NCBI GenBank assembly: GCA_025201365.1 | Contig: JAIXMF010000003.1 | Location: 1,674,001-1,738,000 of the forward strand | Source of the DNA: Syncephalis plumigaleata | Taxonomy: Eukaryota; Zoopagomycota; Zoopagomycetes; Zoopagales; Piptocephalidaceae | DNA: 64,000 nt | Direction of reading: 5' to 3' | Part shown: one piece after another, positions 12,035 through 21,900 of the stretch | Numbering within the stretch: position 1 is the stretch's first letter | How the letters are laid out: each line of letters opens with the position of its first letter | Position numbers and translations under genes: made by a program | The notes under the pieces: model-generated | Database searches by the model: none | Seen by the model: only the letters and a program-made list of their open reading frames with translations | Told to the model about the DNA's origin: nothing

Positions 12035-12410
12035 AGTGTTTTCAAACGTAGTATCTAACAAACGAACCATGGAACCGTTCGCCATGTGTAATTTTGAATG
12101 ATAGATATCGAATGGCATTTACGGTACTCATTTACAGCTGTGATTCTGTTACAGCTAACGTGAATGAAATCCAAAATAGTGCATTGGAATGTCTTTCAAA
12201 CGTAGTATCAAATAAATGAACCATGGAATCGTTCGTCATGTGTAGTTGCTAATTATAGACATTGAATGACATTAGGGTACTGACTTTATTGCAAACCAGC
12301 ATGGATGATGGCCATAATAGATCTTGAATGCTATTAGGATCCTGATTATATTGCGGCTAACGTGGATAAAATCCATAATAGTGTAATGAATTCAGCTGCA
12401 ATTGAAACAT
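12035..12410. repeat. Degenerate tandem repeats upstream of the kinase gene
   Basis: A 55-bp segment beginning TTTCAAACGTAGTAT and containing GAACCATGGAA..CGTTCG.CATGTGTA occurs near 12041 and again near 12193. Between and after them runs a second block (ATAGA.AT.GAATG.CATTA..GTACT, then GCTAACGTG.AT.AAATCCA.AATAGTG) with further diverged copies near 12313 and 12353. The unit is about 75-150 bp with many substitutions. It lies upstream of the secreted kinase start and holds no ORF. Confidence 0.7.
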
Positions 12411-12764
12411 GCATGATTGATATTGAAATGGAATGGAATTTGATTTAGTTTCAATAATAGCTCAATCAACATGATGCATTGGTATGCAACTAGCTAACAT
12501 TAAAGCATTCGAGATAATAGACAAGTCATTGAATACACTCCAGTTATGATGGCAATGTCCATTAAATCATTGTTTCTACTTGTAAACTATGCTGTCATTC
12601 AGTTATAGTTCATGATTCAAGTATTAGGTAGTAGCAGTGTATCCATGTCAATGCACGCACGATCACGTCAGATGATCAGTATCTATTGTGTTGTTCGATG
12701 ATTTGCTATATAATTCATTACAATGACTACAGATAAGCATACATCCATTGATATTAATGCATAA

Positions 12765-13440
12765 TCAGTGAGTGGATGAGTGATATATTCTAGTTGACTG
12801 CATACTGCTGATAGCTGAATAAGAATGATAGGAATAGCAGTAGTGGTAGTAGTAGCTGCTAGCTACATTGGTTGAAAGCAAGGCATGTTCAATAGAGTGT
12901 AGAGAATACAGCGATATGTATGAGGTTGATATGGTGTTTATTGGCTGAATGAGAATAGAAGCAGAAGGACAAGTAGTATGGATAGCAGTAAGAGTGAATA
13001 GAGCGAATGAGTACATATGCTTACAGAATACAAACAAACAAATAAATAAATAAACAGAGTTGATACAACAAGAAAGAGCAGCAGCAGCAGCAGCTAGTGA
13101 ATAGAGTGAATACCGCGTATACACCACTTACCGAGTAGATTACAAATAAACAATAGAGATACGAGTGTATGAATAGAGTAGTAGACGAGTAGACAAACCG
13201 AGAGGAGAATAGATAGTAGGAGAGGAGTGGTATGAGCAATTGCAGTGAAGAGTACTGACAGGTAGAGCAGAGCAAGAAGAGTATAGTGGAATGCATAGAA
13301 TAGTATAGGAATGAGCAGTAGAATGAGTGAATAAAGGGTTGTTTATAGAGAGTGAAGTGAGAAGCAACAAGGAATGGTGTATAACAAAGAGTAGATAAAA
13401 TAGCATGTAACATACGTGGAATGAAAGAGCGTTGGATTGT
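12765..13440. other. Purine-rich plus strand, apparently non-coding
   Basis: The plus strand is dominated by A and G in runs such as GAGTGAATAGAG, AGAGGAGAATAG and AATGAGCAGTAGAATGAG. The minus strand has three overlapping open frames of 120-130 codons here, but they are made almost wholly of S, Y, L, C, I and T, as expected for a pyrimidine-rich strand rather than protein. An (AGC)n run sits near 13079-13094. It could be a long UTR, a non-coding RNA or a strand-biased spacer. Confidence 0.5.
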
Positions 13441-13468
13441 TTTTCTTTTTCTTTTTCTTTTAATGCTC

Positions 13469-13550
13469 CCGTAGCATATTTTATTATAATAAACCTATTT
13501 GACAACATTCAAATGAATGGCACTTATTCCATTAGTTATTACTAGACAAT
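13469..13550. repeat. Copy 1 of a duplicated AT-rich module
   Basis: Begins CCGTAGCATATTTTATTATA, contains CATTCAAATGAATGG, and ends TTATTACTAGACAAT just before 13551. A close second copy lies at 14790-14862. In both copies a T-rich or T/C-rich tract precedes the module. It may be a duplicated promoter, or (read on the minus strand) a 3' end carrying AATAAA. Confidence 0.65.
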
Positions 13551-13769
13551 ATGTTCCATCTCCCTTCATCAATATCCACTATAAAAGCAATGCAATTCTT
13601 TGCCATTATCCATAGTAACCATCATATCGCACTTATACGCACACACTCGCACATATTGTCAACTAATACTTTCAAGTTCAATATCTACTGGAATAGCCTA
13701 GGCAATCTACACGCTACAACTCATCGATTTATTCAAACGGGGTCCCATTCTCGCGACTATAATCTCAAT

Positions 13770-14198
13770 ATGCATTTCTTCAATCCAACTATCGTTGCTC
13801 TCGTCGTCACCATAACTGGATTTATGGTCGCTACAATTGATGCTGCAATTACTCCTACCAATGTCGGCACAGCAAGTATGCGTAAAGCCGATCACCATCA
13901 ACGTCACCTTGTTGCTCGCAGCAATAGGGCCACCTGGTTCACTCCATCCAATGATAGGTGTACCGGCGAGACAAGTTCAAGTAAGGACATGATTGCTGCG
14001 CTGAGTGACGATATGTTCGGCAATAAAGGCGAATCAAAATACTGCGGCAAATGCGCTCACGTGAAGGGACCAATAGGATTAGTGGTCGTGAAAATCGTTG
14101 ATGCCTGCCCAACGTGCGAGAAGCACTCACTTGATCTTTCGAGATCCGCATTCGAACGTATTGCTCCTCCTAATGATGGCGATGTCCCTATTCAGTGA
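13770..14198 (+). CDS. Secreted double-psi beta-barrel (RlpA/expansin-like) protein
   Basis: The start at 13770 is preferred because it opens a clear signal peptide (MHFFNPTIVALVVTITGF..ATIDAA); a longer in-frame start at 13551 would bury it. The mature part carries the DPBB pattern: RATWFTPSNDRCTGETSSS, DMIAALSDDMFG, KYCGKCAHV, GLVVVKIVDACPTCEKHSLD and LSRSAFERIAPP. The aspartate of VDACPTC is the family hallmark. Proteins of this kind bind or loosen cell walls, or act as effectors in pathogens. The frame stops at DVPIQ where the family usually ends in I.W; one missing G near 14197 would supply QWN and carry the frame to 14233. Single exon, about 143 residues. Confidence 0.78.
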   Translation: MHFFNPTIVALVVTITGFMVATIDAAITPTNVGTASMRKADHHQRHLVARSNRATWFTPSNDRCTGETSSSKDMIAALSDDMFGNKGESKYCGKCAHVKGPIGLVVVKIVDACPTCEKHSLDLSRSAFERIAPPNDGDVPIQ

Positions 14199-14233
14199 AC
14201 ATGGGGTGCATGCGATTAGCTTCTTCTAAATGA

Positions 14234-14470
14234 CGTTGTTGCCAAATTATAATTTGATAAAATAATATTATGTGTCACATTACCAGATATGATGTATTGC
14301 TTACGATAAATGTGTTCATTAACAACCATCAATGATTCAAATAGATTAAAACGAATTAGTCCATTGGAATATTACTACTACTACTGCTCTACTAGTGCTG
14401 CTATTGATATCATTTATCTTTTATCGTTTGATAGTGCTTTTCACTTAGTGACTATTAGCAATACATTATC
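14234..14470. other. Spacer, no gene seen
   Basis: AT-rich interval after the expansin-like gene with a short (ACT)n stretch near 14372-14384. Nothing coding is evident. Confidence 0.4.
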
Positions 14471-14703
14471 ATGGCGCGTGTAGGTTTTAGGATAGCATCA
14501 CTTTATGTATCGAGAACAACTGCTACTGCCGCGACACTTGGCATAGCACCTCTCGCCATTCATACAACTCATCGAGAAGCATCGAATTCGTCAGGGAGCA
14601 ATAACAACACCAACAACCATATTAGCGGTTCTTCTTCTTCACGACGTGCCTCTTCATCACACAGCAATGCATTCGAGAAAATAGTGCTACGCTCTCTGCA
14701 ATA
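14471..14703 (+). CDS. Small hypothetical protein, possibly mitochondrial
   Basis: An ATG at 14471 opens 77 codons. The first 35 residues (MARVGFRIASLYVSRTTATA..) are rich in R, S, T and A with no acid, as in a mitochondrial targeting peptide or cleavable presequence. Then comes a low-complexity S/N tract (SSGSNNNTNN), and the end is AFEKIVLRSLQ. No family is recognised. It may be a real short gene or a chance frame, since no introns or conserved motifs support it. Confidence 0.3.
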
Positions 14704-14789
14704 ACCGATTAATAAATACATTATTAATGAGTGTATTTACATTTATTCACTCCCATTAACCGTAATCTTGTCGTTCTTCTTTTTACGTT

Positions 14790-14862
14790 ACCGTAGCATA
14801 CTTTATTATAATGAAGCTTTTTATGCAATGCTCAAATGAAATGATTAATTACTAGTTAGCAA
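14790..14862. repeat. Copy 2 of the duplicated AT-rich module
   Basis: Matches 13469-13550: CCGTAGCATACTTTATTATA, then CTCAAATGAAATG, and TTACTAGTTAGCAAT at the end, with a small internal deletion relative to copy 1. No gene resembling the expansin-like protein follows it. Confidence 0.65.
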
Positions 14863-15035
14863 TAGCGCTTCTCGAGTGGCGTTGTGCACGGTATTTATGC
14901 GATATTTTTGTGTTGTTACACGAATTATACACGTAAATTATATACATTATTTCGTTCAATCTTTATTACCGTTTTATTATATGCTTATACTGCTCTTATA
15001 TTACTTACTATACTCTACGAGCATCATAGTATACG

Positions 15036-15051
15036 AATTAACCATAAAAAA
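15036..15051. repeat. Target-site duplication of the LINE, left copy
   Basis: The 16-mer AATTAACCATAAAAAA occurs here and, base for base, at 15573-15588, flanking the truncated LINE. Confidence 0.85.
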
Positions 15052-15572
15052 TTTTTTTTTTTTTTTTTCTTGTTAGAACATTTGGCTATACGCCTTCTTT
15101 ATTATATCAAAGCATTAAACCAGATTTGTAATAAAAAAATTAGTAGCACATAGCTAATGCCCACGGAGTGAAATGTGTATAGCAGAAAAGGGACTAACTT
15201 ATATGCTGCAGTACACGGTTAATAGCTGTGAAGAAGTTCGCGTGGTTCTATGTCGGGCTGATGGTAGGCGGCTGTTGGCCGAATGTCGTTAGATTACTAT
15301 TAAATAATATTCTACCGAATCTGGCTACAGCTCCACCAGGATCATATGTAAACCACTGGCATGGAGGCGAGGTCCAGCACTGTTCGAACTTGTTCATAGT
15401 ATTAGTAGTTTTGGCATGATAAAGATCGGCTCGAATCCGCCTTGTGATCTCGCTTTGCCAACGGGTGAATATTGTGAAAGCACTGACAATCTTGTCGTCC
15501 CACCTCGCTTCCGTGTGTGCTCGATAGATTTGCCAGACTGCCAACGCATAGAGACAGACAGTATTCGGAACT
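15052..15572 (-). mobile_element. 5'-truncated non-LTR retrotransposon (LINE) with poly(A) tail
   Basis: The insert lies between perfect 16-bp target duplications and ends, on the minus strand, in a 17-base poly(A) tract (plus T run 15052-15068). These are the marks of target-primed reverse transcription. Its minus strand holds the C-terminus of an ORF from about 15563 to a stop at 15248, reading NTVCLYALAVWQIYRAHTEA, WDDKIVSAFTIFTRWQSEI and QWFTYDPGGAV, a pattern I associate with the tail of fungal LINE reverse-transcriptase ORFs after the thumb. A 3' UTR of about 180 bp follows. The 5' end is truncated, so it is dead on arrival. It landed about 70 bp upstream of the 5S gene. Confidence 0.75.
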
Positions 15573-15588
15573 AATTAACCATAAAAAA
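15573..15588. repeat. Target-site duplication of the LINE, right copy
   Basis: Exact second copy of AATTAACCATAAAAAA (see 15036-15051), followed directly by the 5S gene's upstream sequence. Confidence 0.85.
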
Positions 15589-15656
15589 CGCGATATCGGC
15601 GTTTTTTGGCCATTTTGTAATGAATAGAATACCAATCACATAGCTGAAAAACTCAC

Positions 15657-15776
15657 AACTACGTTCATAGCGCCTGAAAAGCACCGGATCCCGTCCGATC
15701 TCCGAAGTTAAGCCAGGCCGCGCCCCCTTAGTACTGCGGTGGGAGACCACGCGGGAATCTCGGGTAATGTAGTTTT
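15657..15776 (+). rRNA. 5S ribosomal RNA
   Basis: A 120-nt match to the eukaryotic 5S consensus: AACTACGTTCATAG at the 5' end, GAAAAGCACCGGATCCCGTC, GATCTCCGAAGTTAAGC, then TTAGTACTGCGGTGGGAGAC and CACGCGGGAATCTCGGGT. The ends AACTAC and GTAGTT pair as helix I. Pol III control is internal (A box and C box). The 3' T run is only four bases long, and a tRNA gene begins six bases later, so termination between the two may be incomplete. It is a single 5S gene outside any visible rDNA unit, as in many fungi. Confidence 0.97.
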
Positions 15777-15782
15777 CAACAT

Positions 15783-15853
15783 GCGTAGTTGGTTTAGTGG
15801 TATAATTACCGCCTGCCACGCGGTAGACCGGGGTTCGATTCCCCGACTACGCA
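15783..15853 (+). tRNA. tRNA-Gly (GCC)
   Basis: A 71-nt cloverleaf: acceptor GCGTAGT pairs with ACTACGC, the D arm holds TTGGTTTAGTGGTATAA (A box), the anticodon stem ACCGC/GCGGT closes loop CTGCCAC giving anticodon GCC, and the T arm is CCGGGGTTCGATTCCCCG (B box). Discriminator base A. A T5 run at 15860-15864 is a good pol III terminator. No intron. Confidence 0.97.
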
Positions 15854-15859
15854 CTGATC

Positions 15860-15864
15860 TTTTT
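15860..15864 (+). terminator. Pol III terminator (T5)
   Basis: Five T residues seven bases after the tRNA-Gly 3' end; it is the first T run of five or more downstream of the 5S start, so it could end a joint 5S-tRNA transcript. Confidence 0.7.
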
Positions 15865-15972
15865 GCTTCTGCTACATCTGAATTGCATGTAGATTACATG
15901 AGTAGTAACATTTTTATTGTTATTGAATAGACAATGAGAATGTCAAGAGTAAACATTTTATTCGCTGCTGTA

Positions 15973-18900
15973 TTATTGTGAGCCAAACTCCTTATTGAGT
16001 TCGCGACCGATCAACATGCGACGAATCTCGCTGGTACCCGCACCAATCTCGTATAATTTAGCATCGCGTAGAATGCGTCCCGTATCAAAGTCATTAATGT
16101 AGCCATTGCCACCTAGAGCGGATAAAATACCAAGTTATTGCTACAGGTAATAGTAATAGTGATATCGCCGCTTACCTAAACATTGAATAGCATCCAATGC
16201 TACTTCGGTGGCACGTTCTGCAGCGTAGAGAATAGCACCGGCACAATCCTAAGCGTATTACAAGCAACATATAGATTTAGCAAGCTATCTCTTCTATTTT
16301 GACATTATATATTCGCGAGCGCTTACCTTGTTGCTAATATTTCCATTGTCGCATGCACGAGCCACGGCATACGTGTAGGCACGAGATGCACTTAGTTTCG
16401 TGTACATATCAGCCAGTTTACCTTGTATCAACTAAGCGAGAATGAGCACGATATAGCGTAACATAATAGAGTAAATAAAATATCTACCTGAAAGTGGCCA
16501 ACAGGTTTACCGAATTGTTTACGTTCATGCACGTAATTAGCAGCAATATCCAGACTAGCCTGCATCAATCTAGATGATGATGATGATGATTACTATTGTT
16601 AGCATCATTCATAATAGTAATCATAGTGATATTATTACCCGATGGGACCAGCAGATAATACGAGACGTTCCAGGTCGAGTCCACTCATTAGTACGTACAC
16701 GCCCTTTCCCTCCTTACCGAGGATGTTTTCAGCTATTAACATGCCGTGTTAATGGTAAATACAAGTGCGTAATTTAGTAATAATGCGATTACCCGGTACT
16801 TCACAATCCTCAAACACTAGTTCGCATGTATTCGAGCCACGCATACCAAGTTTATCGAGTTTTTGCGAGGTACTGAATCCCTTCATACCCTATGAACACG
16901 TCGCTATAGGTTAATCAATCTATTCGTGCTATCATTGTCAATATCCATTGCCGTACCTTCTCCACAAGAAAGGCTGTAATACTATTAGAGCCTGCATTTG
17001 GATCGGTTTTAGCGTATACGACGAGCACATTTGCATCAGGACCATTGGTAATCCACATCTTGGTGCCGTTAAGAATGTACTTATCGCCTACATTGATCAT
17101 GCTTGATTAGTATTTGCTCTAATCGCTTGTATCTATCCATTTACCTTCACGCTTAGCTTGCAATCTCATAGAGACAACGTCAGAACCGGATCCTGCCTCG
17201 CTCATGGCCAAGGCACCCACATGCTCACCAGATATCAACTATGTTCGTCAATTAGTACATGTACACTTGATTAGATGGGTGCTGTTAAAATTGAGGCGGA
17301 GATAATAGTGTGAAGACTTAATTTTTATTTAATGTGTCGTAATACTACGCAATTATTTATACGCGTAGTGAGATGTGCGAAGCACATCTTATATTTGCTG
17401 GTATGTGATGTAGATCTTAATTATGTAAAATAAGATCTCATATAACAAAGATTTGCACAACGACAATCATTGGGAATTATGAATTCCAACACTCCTCCTC
17501 AGGGCGATGCTTGGATTCCTCTAAGCCAAGAAGCTCTGCTAGAAGTGAATGTCTTTGTTTGCTCAAGCTTTTGGTAAATATATCGGCGACGTTCTCCTCT
17601 GTAGGGCAATAGTTGATTTCGATAGAATTGTTGTTTGTGGCCTCTCGCACGTAGTGATGCTTGATATCTATATGCTTGCTCCTCTTGTGTTGTACCGGGT
17701 TCCTGCCTAGTGCGATGCATCCTTGGTTATCGCATTGGATGTTGATGGGTCGCATATCTGGAAGCTGTAATCCAATAATAAAGTTATTTAGCCACATAGA
17801 TTCCTTGGTAGCCTCCGTTATAGCCATGTATTCAGCTTCTGTAGATGATAGCGCAACCGTTGGTTGTTTCTTGCTGTTCCAGGTAATAGCAGTTTTGTTG
17901 TAGGCGAAGACGTAACCAGTTGTGGATTTTCGATCGTCCAAGCTACTGGCCCAATCTGAATCTGAGTAACCTATGATTTTTCCGGTATCTCTAGTATACT
18001 TCAAAATGACATTAGCAGTGTGTTTTACATATCTCATTATTCTTTTTACTGCGTTCCAATGAACTTGTCTAGGGTCAGACAGAAACCTGCTTAGCAGACT
18101 TATGCTAAACGCTAGATCAGGTCTCGTAGCGTTTGCTAGATAGATTAAGCTGCCAATGGCACTTCTATAAGGTACATTTTTCATGTATTCTAATTCGTCT
18201 TTTTCTATGACGCTATCTCCCTTTTGAAGTCTGATGCCTGTTTCTAATGGTGCTCCTACTGGCTTCGCATCAGTCATATTGAAACGATTTAGTACATCAT
18301 CGATATATTTGCGCTGAGATAGCGTAGTGATGCCACGTTTTCTGTCACGACTGACTTGAATGCCAAGTATGTAATGAATGTCACCAAGATCTTTCATCCT
18401 GAACCTGGACGACAGGTCAGCTTTGAGTTGATTGATCGAGGGCATTGAGTCACCAATGATTATGAGGTCATCGACGTATAGGGCAATGAATATAATGGAG
18501 TTACCACTATGCTTAGAATAGACACCATGATCGGCATCGTTTCGTTTGAAGCCTAGCGTACTCAAGAAGGTATCGATAACCGAATACCACGCTCTTCCTG
18601 ACTGTTTAAGTCCATAGAGCGATTTTCTTAACAGACATACATGGTCACCTCGTTGAAAGCCTTCCGGTTGTTTCATGTGAATCTCTTCATCTAAGTTGCC
18701 ATTTAAATAGGCTGTAGTCACATCCATTTGATGTATGTGATAATCGTATTGCGTGGCAATAGCAATTAAAATTCGAATGGAGGAGTATCGCACTACTGGT
18801 GCAAAAGTTTCCTGGTAGTCAATACCATGGATCTGAGAGAAACCTTGTGCTACCAATCGTGCTTTGTATCGCTCGATGTTGCCATGCTCATCTCGCTTCA

Positions 18901-21900
18901 CCTTGAACACCCATTTAGATCCGATAGCTTTTCGTCCCTTGGGTAGACTAGTGAGCTGCCAGGTGTCATTATCGTGCAAGCTTTTTAATTCATCTTGCAT
19001 TGCCGCCATCCATTTGTCGGCGTTGTCTCCAGATAATACCTGCTTAACTGTTGTTGGCTCATCACCCACTATTTCTGACAGGAGTGATCTGCATTCATCA
19101 GATGAAACATCTACAGCACTTGCGGACTCATCCGTATCGTTGGAAGTGTCGAATATAGGTGATGTGTGATCGTTGTCAGTGATTGGTGTATACATATCTT
19201 GTGTGGGTGATTCTGATTGTAATGCGCTTGTTTCGGGAGTGGTAGGAAGTGGCGTACCACTATGTTCTGATGACCATGATTCGTCTGGCGCGGATACCAA
19301 AGGAGATGGGCTTGATTGAGTATCACGGTTACATTGCGAGGGCAACGGTTCATCTGGCCTGGATACTGTGGGAGGAGAACTTGGTGGTTCACTCTGACTG
19401 GTAGTGGTAAAGAAGATCGTAGGACCTTGACCGGTGTTACATGGGGTGTTAGTCGATGCGCGTTGCTTTGAAGGGAACGCATTCTCCACGAATTCGACGT
19501 CCCGCGTTTTTACGACCTTGTTAGAATTTTGGTCGTATAGCCTGTATGCTTTGCTGCCGTCGTAATAGCCAATAAAGATGCATTCTCTGCTTTTGGAGTC
19601 GAATTTTGTACGATTTCCATGATGTAGGGCATAGGCCAGACAGCCAAAGACACGGAGGTGAGATACCGATGGTGTGGTGTTGAACCAAAGGGAATCTGGG
19701 ATACGATTGCCAGTTCCACTGCTTGGTGATAGATTATACGTGTGGGCTGCAGTGTTGACTGCTTCCGCCCAGAATGAGGTGTCAAGTCCAGCCGCGTGTA
19801 GCATGGTGCGTGCCCGTTCAGTTATCGTTCGGATATTTCTTTCTGACACTCCATTCTGTTCTGGCGTATAAGGTGCAGATGATTGCCAGATTATACCTCT
19901 CTCTCACAAGAAGGATTGCACATATGATGCGGCAAATTCTCTTCCGTTGTCTGATCTCAACGCTTTGATCTTCATTCCAGACTGATTTTCAACCATGCTT
20001 TTGAAAATTTTTAACTTCTCCAAGAATTGATCCTTGCCACTTAAGAAATCGACCCAGATCTTTCTCGAGAAATCATCGACGAAGATAACAAAATACCTTG
20101 CTCCTCCATGACTGGCTACGGACATTGGGCCACAAATGTCGGTGTGGATTAGCATTAGTCGTTCCGTTGACCGAGGTGTAGCCGTTGATTTTGGTATTTT
20201 GACACGATGCTGCTTCCCGTGTATACACGAGGTGCAGTGTGAGTGTTGCGTCAATTTCCCATTAACCGCTAAGTTGTTGACTAGTCCGTTGCTCTTGAGT
20301 AACATTAAAGAAGCATAATTGAGATGACCAAGGCGTTGATGCCAAATATCGGAGGATGCATTGATCGACGTTGAAGCGAGCGAGACCTCGCGTGAATGTG
20401 AAAAACTTAATAGGAATAGGTTGCTACTGAGGTGGGTTTGACCGATGATGGTGTTATCTGGAGCCTTTATCGTACAATTATTGTCTCTAGTGAAGAATAC
20501 GGAAAAGTTCAACGATAGGAGCTTTCGTACAGACAGTAAATTGTAGGTCAAGGTAGGAATGTGTAACACATCTTGGAATTTTACATGTACGTAGTCACGC
20601 TGGTGAAAGATGTATCCTTCTATGGTTCCTATCCCAATGGCAGCCATCGTTGAGTCATTTGCAGCATAGACGGTTTTTGGCGTAATAGCTTGATAGTTGG
20701 TAAACCAGTCCTTGTTGCTGCATTGGTGCTGGGTTGCACCACTGTCGACTACCCAAGTTCCTAATAGATGTTTGTCTACCGAGGATGGTGAGGTGTTGGA
20801 TGCAAGTAGGTACGTGGTAGAAGGTTTATCAATGTGTTTTCTATTTGGATATCCTATCTTCTTGTAACATTCGTCCTCTGTATGTCCAGATTTGTGGCAG
20901 TAGGTACACGTCGGTCGCATTCTTTTCCTTGGCGCTTGTTCCTCTGATACGCGTAATGCAGTATCTTCCAACCGATTTGCGTGCATCAGCACATTCGGCT
21001 CCTCATGAATGATTTGCCTTTGGACGTCCTCGAGCGTTAGTGTATTAAGATTCGCTCCCATGTTCACAATTAGGGGATGGTATTCGCGGGTAGGCTTGAA
21101 AATAGAAAAGCAATAATTTCTGCATCTGACGCAGGGGCGCTGGTTTCTGCCAATTGGTCTTTTATCAACGTGATCTCATGAATGAAATCTGAGCAAGATT
21201 TCGAGGCGTCTTTCCTCATGTTGAGTAGTTGCCTACGTAGATGGATAGCAGCCGAATGACCTTTGGGCTGATGAAGTTCATGCAATTTCTGGAGCATAAT
21301 CTTGGCTGTAGGGCATGATTCCATCTGGATCTGTAGTTTGTTTGACAAGGTAACTAGTATAATCGATCTGGCCTTTTCGTCTTGCTTGAACCATTGTGTG
21401 TCTTCAGATTCTGGCGGATCTTCGGATGTAATTTCGTACATTCCTTGGTTGAGTAAGAGACCCTTTATCTGAATCCTCCAGTTACGATAGTTTGTGCCGT
21501 CGAGTGTTTGGACGGTGTTTAGAGATGAACTCATATTGAGTAAGTTTTGTTTTTGAAAGTAGAATAAAATGACACTTGATTAGCGAGAGCCTCTGAGACT
21601 CTTAATCTGTTAAAATTGAGGCGGAGATAATAGTGTGAAGACTTAATTTTTATTTAATGTGTCGTAATACTACGCAATTATTTATACGCGTAGTGAGATG
21701 TGCGAAGCACATCTTATATTTGCTGGTATGTGATGTAGATCTTAATTATGTAAAATAAGATCTCATATAACAAAGATTTGCACAACGACAATCATTGGGA
21801 ATTATGAATTCCAACAGGTGCATAACAACCTTTGGTAAGTATTTCTCCTTTTGTTCCTCGTTGGCATTGCGAACAATCTGATTCACGCAAAGATTCGAGT

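Larger units (their letters stand above)
17283..21816 (-). mobile_element. Ty1/copia LTR retrotransposon in an IVD intron
   Basis: The element is 4,534 bp, transcribed on the minus strand, bounded by 209-bp LTRs (TGTT...AACA) and a 5-bp target duplication GGTGC. In order along the minus strand: a Gag-like region with a CCHC knuckle ([14 protein letters not shown]), a protease with VVDSGATQH, a GAG-pre/integrase region ([25 protein letters not shown]), a copia-type reverse transcriptase ([27 protein letters not shown]) and RNase H ([19 protein letters not shown]). The order PR-INT-RT-RH defines copia. A purine tract (GAGGAGGAG) precedes the 3' LTR. By eye the LTRs are identical, so insertion is very recent. 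The coding region is almost whole with about two breaks. It sits in sense orientation relative to the host gene. Confidence 0.96.

Noticed and set aside
12765-13508. Three overlapping minus-strand ORFs of 120-130 codons
   Set aside because: Their S/Y/L/C composition follows from a pyrimidine-rich strand; no motif, no intron signals, and they overlap in different frames.
13770-14233. TGA reassigned to tryptophan
   Set aside because: TGA-free tryptophans are all TGG in the other genes I read, and one missing base explains the case without a new genetic code.
15228-15419. 63-codon plus ORF starting MKKFAWFYVG
   Set aside because: It lies antisense to the LINE ORF remnant inside the duplicated target sites and has no independent support.
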